DNA from: a virus
Strand: one strand, 5' to 3'
Length of the DNA stretch: 64,000 bases
Virus record (IMG/VR): IMGVR_UViG_3300014913_001094
Span: 27,454 to 91,453 of that record
Positions within the stretch are counted from its first letter, which is position 1; each line of letters starts with the position of its first letter. Position numbers and translations under genes: made by a program. Shown one piece after another: positions 1 through 8,049 of this stretch. A model generated the notes under the pieces. It worked only from the letters and a program-made list of their open reading frames with translations. It made no database searches and was not told the DNA's origin.

Positions 1-377
1 TTCTTATAAGTGAGACACCTCAGAAAACCACTGACGAAGCGTGCTACGACGCATTGTTGGTATTCGACTTTTTTCCTACGTTGGGTCAGCAATTCGAAAA
101 CTCACCGGAGATTTCGGAGAAACAGATCCAGGCTTTCGTAAGAGAGCTTGACTGTGAAAGACTTTGCATAGATGCGAACGAAGTTATAAAGAAAGTCAAA
201 AACTTTCGAAGCATCAGGCGAGTAATAGATGAGTTGATTCAGATGTTATCGCAACAGGTCAAAGAACAACTTGCACGCAAGTATTTGTTTGAGATCTGGT
301 TTAAACAGAATTCTAATGGTGATCTTGAAAACTTCAGAGGTAGTCTTAGGGAAGACTACTGGTCACCTAAAACTTAA
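1..377 (+). CDS. Hypothetical protein, 5'-truncated by the window edge
   Basis: The reading frame beginning at base 3 is open from the window edge to the TAA at 375-377, so this is probably the 3' part of a gene that starts upstream. The TTG at 54 is the first internal start-like codon and need not be the real start. The visible 125 residues are mainly charged and predicted helical, with no catalytic motif I recognise. It sits 25 bases before a strong ribosome binding site and two genes before the major capsid protein, so a role in head assembly is possible by position only. Confidence 0.6.
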   Translation, partial: LISETPQKTTDEACYDALLVFDFFPTLGQQFENSPEISEKQIQAFVRELDCERLCIDANEVIKKVKNFRSIRRVIDELIQMLSQQVKEQLARKYLFEIWFKQNSNGDLENFRGSLREDYWSPKT

Positions 378-402
378 CAACTCGTAGTAGAGGAGGAACT
401 CT

Positions 403-987
403 ATGACCTTATTTCCACTACAAGCATTTGAGCGTAACCCAATTGGGTTATTCCCGCTCGCAGCTAGTGTAGCGATTGAGGGCGGCATGGTTGGCGAAAT
501 TGTAGCCGCTGGTGGTGCTGGCAGTACTCCTGAGGTAGATATTATGAGCGACAGCGGAGCAGGCACTAAGCAGCTCTCACTAGTCGGTCTTCTTGATGAT
601 TCTACGTCAGGCGCTGGTTACGGTGGAGCTGTCTTTGGTACGCCTATTAATGCAGGCACAACCGAAGCAACAGGAACACCCGCTGGACCTGCATCCCACT
701 TCGCATCAGGTAAAGCAACAATTTGGACCGATTCCGGTCTTTATGCAACAGACGTTTTTGATTCCAGTCTTTCTGATCTAACTGGTTTAACCCCAGGCGA
801 CCTGCTTTATTCAGGTACCGGTGGTTCTGCTGGCTTACTCATTACTGGTCTCACAGATGAAATCGGACGTTTCGTCCGTCGTTTTGAGGGCGGCATTGGT
901 TCTGTAGATGCTTTTGATAGCTTCTTCATGCCTCGTGTTCAACCCCAACTCGCTGGGTCCGTATACATGATCTTTAAATTCAAGTAA
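403..987 (+). CDS. Putative small head/structural protein next to the major capsid gene
   Basis: A 194-residue protein rich in Gly, Ala, Ser and Thr, with no signal peptide, membrane segment or enzyme motif. The start is fixed by a strong AGAGGAGG site 8-10 bases upstream. The gene lies just before the major capsid protein with a 25-base gap, where tailed phages often keep decoration or scaffold-related proteins. Its short Gly-rich beta-like segments (around residues 32-48 and 62-75) and the C-terminal stretch ending in YMIFKFK fit a small beta-rich virion protein such as a head decoration protein. That identity is inferred from position and composition, since I do not recognise the family. 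Confidence 0.5.
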   Translation: MTLFPLQAFERNPIGLFPLAASVAIEGGMVGEIVAAGGAGSTPEVDIMSDSGAGTKQLSLVGLLDDSTSGAGYGGAVFGTPINAGTTEATGTPAGPASHFASGKATIWTDSGLYATDVFDSSLSDLTGLTPGDLLYSGTGGSAGLLITGLTDEIGRFVRRFEGGIGSVDAFDSFFMPRVQPQLAGSVYMIFKFK

Positions 988-1012
988 AGCTGAGAGAATA
1001 GGAGTAAAATAG

Positions 1013-2056
1013 ATGAACCTTTTCAATGACAAAGGCGAAGTCAATGCGCATGATCGTGCAGAAGCTCTCCAGAATCTCATCCGCTATGCAAACATGCTTG
1101 GCTCTACTGAGCCTGCAGCTGCAGCAGCAGATGCTGATGGTCCCTCTTTCAGTGATGAAGCTAAAGAGGCAATGCTGGCACAAGCGCTCGCTTCCCCCGA
1201 AGGCAAAGTTGCCCTCGGTCAGGCAATGGCGAATCCAATTCGTCGAAACTTAGACTATCAAGGTGTTGGTCGTAAAGCACTAATCGTAGATCCCCTTCCA
1301 CAGGGCGCTCTACCAGTTTACGACAAAGATATTGACGTCTCCGCATGTATTATCGCTGCTAACGGTTCGGCTCCTGAGAGCCGTGTCCAAGGCGACCGTC
1401 TGATGGTTCCTGAGTTGGAAATCGTTTCCAATCCAACCGTCCGTATCGCTGAGGTTAAGCGTCGTCGATTCAACGTTATCGACAGAGCGCAGCAAAAAGC
1501 ACGTCAAGAGATTCAAGCTCAAGAAGATGCTAACATTTTCTCCGCTATCGATTTTTCATCAGATACAGCTGGTGGCTTCGGTGGTGAGAATGCTCGTACC
1601 GGTTTCGCCGGTGGTGCAGCTAGCCGTCTACAGCTTTTGGATCTACTTGATATTAAACAAAACATCGACAAGTGGGATTTAGTTACAGCTAAATTCTTCA
1701 TGCACATCACACAGTTTACCGACCTTCTTGCGGTTGGTATGACTAATGTTGGTGGCGCCGGTGTTGGTGGTCCAATCTATGGTGGCTTTGATCCGGTAAC
1801 GGTCCGCGAAGTACTACAGACTGGTCTTTATGGTAGTATTTGGGGCGCTGACATGATCGTCAGCAAGATTGTACCACAAGGTACCGTCTATGGTCTCGCA
1901 GAGCCAGAATTTGTTGGTGTATTCCCTGTCCGTCAAGACATTGAAGTACTACCTGCTGACGAACCAAAACAGCTGAAGCTAGGTTGGGTCGTTAATGAGA
2001 TCGTCGGTGTTGGTATTGTTAATCCTAGAGGAATCGCATCCGCAGATAACTCCTAA
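1013..2056 (+). CDS. Major capsid protein (HK97-fold type)
   Basis: A 347-residue protein that would form the capsid shell. The helical, Ala-rich N-terminal 75 residues are followed by a region typical of phage major heads: a charged, mixed helix/strand segment (about residues 85-180) with PVYDKD, then VPELEI and VKRRRFNVIDRAQQKARQ, resembling the E-loop/spine-helix arrangement. Gly-rich P- and A-domain-like sequence follows (about 180-330). Length is normal for HK97-fold major capsids (about 300-400). Good AGGAG site upstream, a small structural gene just before it and a strong terminator just after, as expected for a highly expressed late gene. Recognised from overall pattern; a structure search would settle the fold. 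Confidence 0.78.
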   Translation: MNLFNDKGEVNAHDRAEALQNLIRYANMLGSTEPAAAAADADGPSFSDEAKEAMLAQALASPEGKVALGQAMANPIRRNLDYQGVGRKALIVDPLPQGALPVYDKDIDVSACIIAANGSAPESRVQGDRLMVPELEIVSNPTVRIAEVKRRRFNVIDRAQQKARQEIQAQEDANIFSAIDFSSDTAGGFGGENARTGFAGGAASRLQLLDLLDIKQNIDKWDLVTAKFFMHITQFTDLLAVGMTNVGGAGVGGPIYGGFDPVTVREVLQTGLYGSIWGADMIVSKIVPQGTVYGLAEPEFVGVFPVRQDIEVLPADEPKQLKLGWVVNEIVGVGIVNPRGIASADNS

Positions 2057-2107
2057 TAATACTTGGAGTTAAGAGCGAAGCAATTCTTTTAATTCGATAT
2101 CTAATAA

Positions 2108-2137
2108 GGGAGGTTACTAAGTAACCTCTCTTTTTTT
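2108..2137 (+). terminator. Intrinsic terminator after the major capsid gene
   Basis: Bases 2108-2117 pair with 2121-2130 to give a 10-bp stem (one G-T pair) with a 3-base loop, followed by seven T residues at 2131-2137. It lies about 50 bases after the capsid stop codon and separates the capsid block from the HNH gene. Confidence 0.9.
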
Positions 2138-2180
2138 ATAATTAATGTGACAATCGTGTTCTTCTATTAGATAAAAGCAT

Positions 2181-2888
2181 ATGTCTACAAAATGGTCAAG
2201 AAAATATAACCACTGTCAGAATCGAGAGTGTCCTAATACTGTTAATGGGATTACTCGCATGAAACATAATGCGAAGGGGCTCTGTAAGAGCTGCTTTTCA
2301 TCTGAGCACCGCCGTAAGAATCTTAAGCGGTCACAAGAAAATGAAGCTACTCGAAGAGTAAAGCCTGAAAATAGGGCAAAGCAAAAAGAAGCTCATGCAA
2401 AGTGGTACAGAGAACATGCAGAAGAACATATAGCTAATACAACTCAATATCGCAAAGAGCATCCAGAACAATCTCGTAAGCATTGGGCTAAATACCGTGC
2501 AAACAATAGAGAAGCATGTAATGTAGCGTGTCGCAAACATTGGCATGCCAATAAGGAGGCTGAGTCAGAAAAGCGCAGACAGTGGCGTAAAAGTAATAAA
2601 GAAAAAGTGAGAATAAGCAATAACCGACGCCGCGCCCTCAAAGAAAATGCAGAAGGCTCGTTTACTCTAGAAGAGTGGCTTGCCTGTATTGCTAGTTATA
2701 ATCATCAATGTTATGGTTGTCTTTGTGTTTTTGATGAAGAAAATATTCCTACAGTAGATCATTCGACTCCTCTCTCAAGAGGAGGTTCAAATTATATTGA
2801 CAATATTGAACCTCTATGTGGAAAATGTAATAGTAAAAAAGGAACAAAAACCAAAGAAGAATTCTTAACAAAAATTAACAGTTCCTAA
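2181..2888 (+). CDS. HNH homing-type endonuclease with N-terminal zinc-binding region
   Basis: A 235-residue DNA endonuclease. Residues 11-41 hold Cys pairs (NRECPN, then GLCKSC) like a small zinc finger. A long Arg/Lys/Glu-rich helical linker follows (about 45-150). The C-terminal HNH nuclease has CYGC near residue 175, the TVDHSTPLSRGG catalytic histidine segment, DNIEPL, and a closing CGKCNSKKG. The two CxxC pairs bracket the active site as in zinc-bound HNH enzymes. The gene sits alone between two terminators, with no strong ribosome site visible, which fits a freestanding homing-type mobile gene inserted after the capsid gene. Family assignment is strong; DNA target and mobility are inferred. 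Confidence 0.88.
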   Translation: MSTKWSRKYNHCQNRECPNTVNGITRMKHNAKGLCKSCFSSEHRRKNLKRSQENEATRRVKPENRAKQKEAHAKWYREHAEEHIANTTQYRKEHPEQSRKHWAKYRANNREACNVACRKHWHANKEAESEKRRQWRKSNKEKVRISNNRRRALKENAEGSFTLEEWLACIASYNHQCYGCLCVFDEENIPTVDHSTPLSRGGSNYIDNIEPLCGKCNSKKGTKTKEEFLTKINSS

Positions 2889-2910
2889 GCCCAATATTTA
2901 GGATACCATA

Positions 2911-2943
2911 GGGACTGACTTCGGTCAGTCCCTTATTTTTTTT
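2911..2943 (+). terminator. Intrinsic terminator with UUCG loop after the HNH gene
   Basis: A perfect 9-bp stem (2911-2919 with 2924-2932) is closed by a C-G pair around a TTCG tetraloop and followed by a T-rich tract at 2933-2943. UUCG-capped stems are common in phage terminators. Confidence 0.92.
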
Positions 2944-3023
2944 GGAAAAGCGGTGACAAGAATGAACAACTATATATAAAAATATAGAGTATTAAATGTA
3001 GTAACGAAAAGAAAGGAAGCAGA

Positions 3024-3848
3024 ATGCTCAAAATCACCGCTATTGTAGTAGTCCTTTGTGGTCTCCTCTTAACTCCCACCTTTGCTGATCAACAAGTCAG
3101 AGACATGCATGATCAACTAATGAAAACGGTTGTACGAGTTTCAACAGAGGGAGGTACTGGCTCTGGTACTGTCATTTATTGTGATGATAGAGACGAGGCA
3201 GGCAAATTTGAGACTTATGTTTTAACTAACTATCACGTCATCAGCGATGCAATCAACTTCGAAGAGCGTTGGGATTCTAATAGTAAAAGTATGAAAAAAA
3301 TTCAAGAGCTCGACAGAGTTGAAGTTGAAATTTTTCTATACAATAATGAAGGTACAGCTCAAGGTCAAAATGTATTTCAAGCTGACATTATAGCCTATGA
3401 TGAAAAGGGAGATATAGCCATACTTAAGCTATATACCACCAGAAGCATTACGGCTGATGCAAGAGTCGCACCTCTTCTTCCTGAAGGCGCTAGGTTGCAG
3501 GTATTTCAGGTAGTATATAATGTTGGATGCTCTCTTGCACATGAACCAATTCCGACAAAAGGAATGATCACTGATACAGACGATACAATTGATAATCGTC
3601 GATATGTAATGACCAACGCAGATATCATTTTTGGTAACAGTGGTGGTGCTTGTTTTGTTCAACACAATGGTGTGTGGCATCTTGCTGGCATTCCTGCTCG
3701 TGGACGAGTTGCCCAAGGTAATATGGTTACTCATATGAACTGGATTGTTCCTATCGAAAGAATTCGTGATTTCATCATTAAAGAAGAGCTCACTTTTCTT
3801 CTCAATAGGAAAGTAACACCAAAGAAAAGTAAAGGTGTAATTCTCTAG
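3024..3848 (+). CDS. Exported trypsin-like serine protease
   Basis: A 274-residue protease of the chymotrypsin/trypsin fold (Trypsin_2-like). Residues 1-21 form a classical signal peptide (Lys at 3, hydrophobic core, TFA before the likely cut), so the protein should be exported by the host Sec system. The triad is visible: His71 in TNYHVIS, Asp130 in GDIAILKL and Ser206 in GNSGGAC. The spacing is normal for the family and no PDZ domain follows, unlike DegP/HtrA. The start has a GAAAGGAAG site. It opens the block after the HNH cassette, 9 bases before a small coiled-coil gene. Likely substrates (envelope, virion or host surface proteins) are unknown. A second, diverged copy lies at 19772-20656. 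Confidence 0.88.
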   Translation: MLKITAIVVVLCGLLLTPTFADQQVRDMHDQLMKTVVRVSTEGGTGSGTVIYCDDRDEAGKFETYVLTNYHVISDAINFEERWDSNSKSMKKIQELDRVEVEIFLYNNEGTAQGQNVFQADIIAYDEKGDIAILKLYTTRSITADARVAPLLPEGARLQVFQVVYNVGCSLAHEPIPTKGMITDTDDTIDNRRYVMTNADIIFGNSGGACFVQHNGVWHLAGIPARGRVAQGNMVTHMNWIVPIERIRDFIIKEELTFLLNRKVTPKKSKGVIL

Positions 3849-3856
3849 GAGATCAA

Positions 3857-4045
3857 ATGAATATGGAAGCTGAAGCAGAGAGTTTGAAGATTCAAATTAT
3901 GGAACTTCAGCGTATGGAATTTGATATTCAAGAAGACATTGAAAAACTTTATCAAGACCTCGAGAGAGTACGCAAAGAGCGTACTCTCAAAGAGACTCAG
4001 CTTCGTTTAATAGAAGATAAGCAACTTGGTAGGACTGAAGAGTAG
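3857..4045 (+). CDS. Small coiled-coil protein
   Basis: A 62-residue, highly charged protein. Hydrophobic residues recur at heptad-like spacing from about residue 8 to 55, giving a single predicted coiled coil. No membrane segment or Cys. The start is preceded by AGGAGATCAA directly after the protease stop, and the gene ends 10 bases before the next start, so it is probably co-translated with both neighbours. No function is assigned. Confidence 0.65.
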   Translation: MNMEAEAESLKIQIMELQRMEFDIQEDIEKLYQDLERVRKERTLKETQLRLIEDKQLGRTEE

Positions 4046-4055
4046 AAAGAAAGAA

Positions 4056-5090
4056 ATGTTTGAGAATATTCCCACAGGCTATTTTTATGAAGACCTTTTA
4101 TTGAGACCTTGTGGTAGTGAAGTCATGTCTCGTATGGATGTTAATATGTCAACAGAATTGTTGCCAGGAATAGTTCTCAAGGCTCCAATTATTTCTTCGC
4201 CAATGTCTTCAATAACTGAATCAAAGATGGCTATTAAAATGCATGAAGTCGGTGGATTGGGCATTCTTCATCGCTTTGCAAGCCTTACTCACCTTGAGCA
4301 AGAAATGAAAATAATAGGCAAAGAAGTCCCGAAGTCTCATCGTGCTTTTGCTGTTGGAATTAAAGAAGCCGATACTGCTCTTCTTAGACTCTTAACTCCT
4401 CATGCAGATATTATTTGTGTTGATGTTAATGTAGGTCACCATGTTAAAACGATAGAAATGATCAAATATATTCGTCATGCATATCCTGATCATCAAGTAA
4501 TTGCTGGAAGTGTCTCAACAGCAGAAGGTACAACAGACTTATGTAAAGCAGGAGCTCACTGCATTAGAGCGACCAATGGGGGCGGCAGTATGTGTACCAC
4601 TTTAATTGAAACTGGCGTTGGTGTTCCAACTGCTACTTCGCTTGCTGAATGTGTTCAAGCTGCTGATCAATATGGAGTAACAGTTATTGCAGATGGTGGC
4701 ATTACAGGCTCAGGTACCATTGTTAAAGCTCTTGCAATAGGAGCAGATGCTGCAATGACTGGTTCATTGTTATCAGGTTCTTCTGCAATTCCAACTGAAG
4801 CATTTTTTCTTGATGAAGATGGTAATTATAAAGCTCATTATTATGGAATGGCATCGAGAGAGGCGCAGTTGCGCCGTGGCGATGAAGTTAGAGAAGGTAC
4901 AGCTCCAGAAGGAATTAGTCGAAGTGTGCCAGTACGAGGAAAAACAAGTGTCATACTTGAGAGATTGATTAATGGGATTAGATCAGGTATGTCGCAGGTA
5001 AATGCAAAAGATCTGTCAGCTCTAAGAGCTAATGCACAATGGGTAAAAGTAAATAAGTGGCCAAATTCGTTTTCAGGAAAAATGAAATAA
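4056..5090 (+). CDS. IMP dehydrogenase / GMP reductase family enzyme
   Basis: A 344-residue purine nucleotide oxidoreductase with a TIM barrel. Seen: SSPMSSIT near residue 48, the catalytic loop GGGSMCTT with Cys180, TGVGVPT, the phosphate-binding GGITGSGTIVKALAIGADA (213-231) and GSLLSG, then a flap with EGTAPEG. There is no CBS pair between barrel strands, so the size is closer to GMP reductase than to full IMP dehydrogenase. The Arg usually following CTT is replaced by Leu. ATG at 4056 has AGAAAGAAAG upstream and is preferred to an in-frame TTG at 4026, which lies inside the previous gene. It would alter guanine nucleotide supply during infection; direction of the reaction is not decidable here. 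Confidence 0.88.
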   Translation: MFENIPTGYFYEDLLLRPCGSEVMSRMDVNMSTELLPGIVLKAPIISSPMSSITESKMAIKMHEVGGLGILHRFASLTHLEQEMKIIGKEVPKSHRAFAVGIKEADTALLRLLTPHADIICVDVNVGHHVKTIEMIKYIRHAYPDHQVIAGSVSTAEGTTDLCKAGAHCIRATNGGGSMCTTLIETGVGVPTATSLAECVQAADQYGVTVIADGGITGSGTIVKALAIGADAAMTGSLLSGSSAIPTEAFFLDEDGNYKAHYYGMASREAQLRRGDEVREGTAPEGISRSVPVRGKTSVILERLINGIRSGMSQVNAKDLSALRANAQWVKVNKWPNSFSGKMK

Positions 5091-5498
5091 ATGTTTAAAA
5101 GCAAGAAGATCAAAGAGATAGAGAAGTTATGGGAACAAGTCCTCATGCTTTATACAGCAGTACAGATCACGGAGCTCAAAGACAAAAGACAAGCAGAAAA
5201 GGCTTTTGTTTCCGTAAGTATGAAAACAATAGGACTATATCCAAAGAAAAAGATCAATAAAACTATTCTGAGAGCGATGATTTTTCTTAAAAGAATAGCA
5301 GCGGATAAGGCAATGTACGATTCAGTTAAGGTAATAGACTACATAACTGGAGGACATAATGCAAGTAGAAAATTTAAAGGAGAGCTTCGAGATCGCATCA
5401 TAGCTCATTTTTGGCAATATGCATCAAACTATTGTACTATAATTATTAATGCTGAGAAGACAAATCCCATGGTTCCTGGAACATCCTTCAGAAAGTAA
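5091..5498 (+). CDS. Hypothetical helical basic protein
   Basis: A 135-residue, Lys-rich protein that I do not recognise. Its ATG directly follows the TAA of the IMPDH/GMPR-like gene with no spacer, implying translational coupling. The sequence is predicted mostly helical (about residues 5-45, 55-80 and 90-115), with no signal peptide or Cys motif. The gene ends 9 bases before the next start. Confidence 0.6.
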   Translation: MFKSKKIKEIEKLWEQVLMLYTAVQITELKDKRQAEKAFVSVSMKTIGLYPKKKINKTILRAMIFLKRIAADKAMYDSVKVIDYITGGHNASRKFKGELRDRIIAHFWQYASNYCTIIINAEKTNPMVPGTSFRK

Positions 5499-5507
5499 GG
5501 AAGAGGT

Positions 5508-6401
5508 ATGAGTAAGAAGAACAAGAATAAAAAGAAAAACAAAAACAAAAAAGCACAACGATCCAAGGTGTTACCAGAAGTATCTCAACAAGTGCCTCAA
5601 CAAGCATTGAAGCCTTTTGCTGAGATGACTACCGAAGAAAAGATTGAGACAATCAATCGAGGACATTCATTTTTTGATAAGCAAGCTACCCTGGATGATT
5701 TTAGTATTATGATTGCAACACCCCATTCTTATGACTTTGTCTATAAAGAATGGTTTGCTATGTATGAGCGTTTGATGAAACCTAAATCTGCAAGACTTTA
5801 TATGGATCCTAGTCTTCCTCTCTCTGTTAATCGTAACAATTGTGTAGAAGAAGCTCAAAAGTCGGGTGTGGATTTTTTGATGTTTATTGATCATGATAAT
5901 ATTTTACCGCCTGATACAATTTTAAAATTTATTGAACATAATGCTCCAATTGTCGGTGGTTTATATTTTGAACGCAAGTATCCTCATCTTCCTGTATGCT
6001 ATGTTTTTGAGAAGGATCGTCAAACGGTAAGAGTTGTGTATGATTACAAAAAAGGACTTGTCCCTGTTCATGTAACAGGACTGGGTTGTACTCTGTTTGA
6101 TATGAGAGTTTTTGATGTCATTGACGCTCCCTGGTTTTGTTATGAGCACGATGGACACTCTTGGGGTACAGAAGATATTGGATTTTTTCATAAAGTAATG
6201 GATGTAGGTATTAATACTTTTATGGATACAGCACATACAGTTGGACACTATACTCAAACAGTTATAGATGAAGGTGACTGGCTTGAATACAAGCCTGGTT
6301 ATTTGGAAGAAGTTAATAAAAAGGCACAGGAGTTTGGTGGGAATTCAGTCTACGTCGATAAGCGTAAAAATCAAATTCTACCCTCTCCAAGTGGTCAATG
6401 A
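5508..6401 (+). CDS. GT-A type glycosyltransferase with Lys/Asn-rich N-terminus
   Basis: A 297-residue predicted nucleotide-sugar glycosyltransferase. Residues 2-20 are almost entirely Lys and Asn, an unusual basic tail. The GT-A-like domain begins near residue 65 (FSIMIATPHSY), with FLMFIDHDNILPP near 125 supplying a DxD-like metal site, a GGLYF segment, and the late GTEDIGFFHK acceptor motif plus VGHYTQ typical of phage GT2-like enzymes. An AAGGAAGAGG site precedes the start. It is the first of nineteen glycosyltransferase ORFs in the window and lies far from the main glycan island. Donor and acceptor unknown; a virion or DNA substrate are both possible. Confidence 0.75.
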   Translation: MSKKNKNKKKNKNKKAQRSKVLPEVSQQVPQQALKPFAEMTTEEKIETINRGHSFFDKQATLDDFSIMIATPHSYDFVYKEWFAMYERLMKPKSARLYMDPSLPLSVNRNNCVEEAQKSGVDFLMFIDHDNILPPDTILKFIEHNAPIVGGLYFERKYPHLPVCYVFEKDRQTVRVVYDYKKGLVPVHVTGLGCTLFDMRVFDVIDAPWFCYEHDGHSWGTEDIGFFHKVMDVGINTFMDTAHTVGHYTQTVIDEGDWLEYKPGYLEEVNKKAQEFGGNSVYVDKRKNQILPSPSGQ

Positions 6402-6414
6402 AAAAGGAGTAAAG

Positions 6415-6975
6415 ATGAAAGTAAGAAACATTAGTAGACTGTTTTGGCCAAAAGGAATGGAACTATCTAGAGATTTACAATCAGGAGAAGAAGGTGTAGT
6501 TCTTGCAGAGGCAGAAAATAATGATAGGCTTCGTAATGCTATCGCTTCTGGGGTTCTTGAGATTGTTACTGAAGTGACACATATTCAAACTTCTGCTGGT
6601 ATTGTTCAAATTGTTCAAGGAGATGATCCATTTGAATCTTCTATTGGACAAGAAGCAATCAATCCCGCAATGGCAGAAACAAAGAGAGGCGCAGTTCGTC
6701 GCTTAACGGAAGCGGAGGCCTCTAAAGTAGCGAAAGAAGTGTCTACTGAAAAGTCGGAGATTGACGGATTTAAGCATCGTAAAGGTGGTGCTAAAGTTAA
6801 GTTTGTCAAAGAAATGACCGACGTTAAGGCGCTAAGACAAGTTTTGAGTCTCTCTAAAGGAGCAAAAGTTCTTGCTGCTGCACAGGCAAGGATTGAAGAG
6901 CTCAGTAATGTAGCTAAGGCTCCTGAAGAAATGATTCAATCAGTCCCAGCTCCAGAAGATAATAATGATAGTTAA
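6415..6975 (+). CDS. Virion-associated protein with N-terminal anchor-like module
   Basis: A 186-residue protein of unknown function. The ATG at 6415 is chosen because AAAAAGGAG lies 5 bases upstream; the frame is open further 5' only within the preceding gene. The first 60 residues (VRNISRLFWPKGMELS... then NNDRLRNAIASGVLEIV) resemble the N-termini encoded at 6965, 34064 and 38985: a short strand with Asn, a Gly/Pro turn, an acidic stretch, then a helix ending in a Gly turn. The rest is charged and helical, ending in acidic residues. The stop overlaps the next start by 11 bases. Confidence 0.6.
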   Translation: MKVRNISRLFWPKGMELSRDLQSGEEGVVLAEAENNDRLRNAIASGVLEIVTEVTHIQTSAGIVQIVQGDDPFESSIGQEAINPAMAETKRGAVRRLTEAEASKVAKEVSTEKSEIDGFKHRKGGAKVKFVKEMTDVKALRQVLSLSKGAKVLAAAQARIEELSNVAKAPEEMIQSVPAPEDNNDS

Positions 6976-7576
6976 AAATATTTCCATCACTATTCAAGAG
7001 TTTCCTGGCTTAGGCGGATTGCGTTTAATGCCAGGAGAACAGCAAGATATAAGTAATTTTAGCCAAAGAGAACGAGATAACTCTTACGAATTGCAAGAAG
7101 CTTTTCGTAAGGGTGATCTCATTTGTATTGGAGTTGGTAAGAGTGATCGTCCTGATATCGATCCAAAGATGCGAGTTGCTCGAGCTCGATTTATGGAAAA
7201 AATTGAAGAACAACCTCTTCTTGATGATCGTCATGAACAAAAAGAAACGCTAACACACGAAGATGAAAGAACAGGGGTTACTATTATTGATAATCCTCAC
7301 GCTTTTATTACTATGAATGAAGAGGGAGTAACACAAGTACAGCACATCGTTCCTCCCCCAAAAACCCCTCCTCCACCAAAGCCTCCTGTTGAGCATCCTA
7401 CTATTACGCCTGAGCGTGCCCGTGAAATTCTTAGTCAACAATGTTTAGGGACCCGCACAAATGGCCGCGAATGTCGCCGCCGTGCTGTAAAGGGTTACGA
7501 GCACTGTCTTGTTCATATGCCACCTGAAATTAAGGCAGAATATAAAAGACGTAAAAAACAACAATTTTTCGATTAA
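6965..7576 (+). CDS. Anchor-like module protein with C-terminal short zinc-finger motif
   Basis: A 203-residue protein. The N-terminal 60 residues (VKNISITIQEFPGLGGLRLMPG, quoted in part) belong to the same module as the previous gene. A proline-rich linker PPPKTPPPPKPP near residues 123-135 leads to a C-terminal segment with Cys at NQ-like spacing: CLG-TRTNGRECRRRA-VKGYEHCLVH. This Cys...NGxxCxxxA...Cxx His pattern matches a small zinc-binding motif found at the ends of many phage and bacterial proteins. The last residues are strongly basic. Function unknown; the tail could bind nucleic acid. It overlaps the previous gene by 11 bases. Confidence 0.6.
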   Translation: MIVKNISITIQEFPGLGGLRLMPGEQQDISNFSQRERDNSYELQEAFRKGDLICIGVGKSDRPDIDPKMRVARARFMEKIEEQPLLDDRHEQKETLTHEDERTGVTIIDNPHAFITMNEEGVTQVQHIVPPPKTPPPPKPPVEHPTITPERAREILSQQCLGTRTNGRECRRRAVKGYEHCLVHMPPEIKAEYKRRKKQQFFD

Positions 7577-7591
7577 GACATCCCAACAAAT

Positions 7592-7632
7592 CTATCGATA
7601 TTTCTCCTTAATAATGGAAGGATTGTATATAT
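7592..7632 (+). promoter_or_regulatory. Candidate phage promoter element (motif copy A)
   Basis: CTATCGAT at 7592-7599 is followed by TTTCTCCTTAA and, 26 bases after the first box, by TATATAT at 7626-7632. The same layout recurs at 29225-29265 ahead of the first giant collagen gene. The element sits in one of the few gene-free gaps (7577-7662) and ends 30 bases before the next ATG. Promoter function is inferred from the recurrence and location. Confidence 0.45.
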
Positions 7633-7662
7633 CCTATACACCCATTTGAACGGGAGTTATAT

Positions 7663-8037
7663 ATGGTTGAGATTATTGGTGGACAAGTCTTAAGATATTC
7701 TGTCTTCGGAAACGAAGCAGTATCTATTCCTTTTGTAGGGACTACTACAAGTACAGCAGCCTATGGAGGCGAACATCCTCCAATCTTTATCTACACTGGT
7801 TTCTCTGTTTCAGGTGCAAATACTTCATTTGAGAGAGAGTTTGGACCGCGTGATGCTGAGATAATTTACGATTTCAGGGATGACAGAAGTGCAGCACGAA
7901 TACGAGTAAGAGCTCCAATAGATCCTTGTCTAAACGGATTTTATGTTGATTTCTCACAAGAACCTGGCTTCAATGAACCTTTTGTATTGAGATTCAACTG
8001 GATAGCAGTTGGCGGTTCGATATCGTGTGATAATTAG
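7663..8037 (+). CDS. Hypothetical beta-rich protein
   Basis: A 124-residue protein with alternating hydrophobic and polar residues throughout, suggesting a compact beta sandwich. There is no signal peptide and no enzyme motif. Two Cys occur near the C-terminus (DPCLNG and SISCDN). The start has a GGGAG site and the gene is the first after the candidate promoter at 7592-7632. I do not recognise the family; a structural or adhesive role is plausible from its neighbours. Confidence 0.55.
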   Translation: MVEIIGGQVLRYSVFGNEAVSIPFVGTTTSTAAYGGEHPPIFIYTGFSVSGANTSFEREFGPRDAEIIYDFRDDRSAARIRVRAPIDPCLNGFYVDFSQEPGFNEPFVLRFNWIAVGGSISCDN

Positions 8038-8049
8038 GAAGGGCATGAC

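Noticed and set aside
4026-4055. A TTG start giving ten extra residues for the IMPDH/GMPR-like gene.
   Set aside because: It lies inside the preceding gene, with no ribosome site, whereas ATG at 4056 has one and fits the family N-terminus.
6268-6414. An N-terminal extension of the 6415 gene.
   Set aside because: It overlaps a well-supported glycosyltransferase gene, and a strong ribosome site lies just before 6415.
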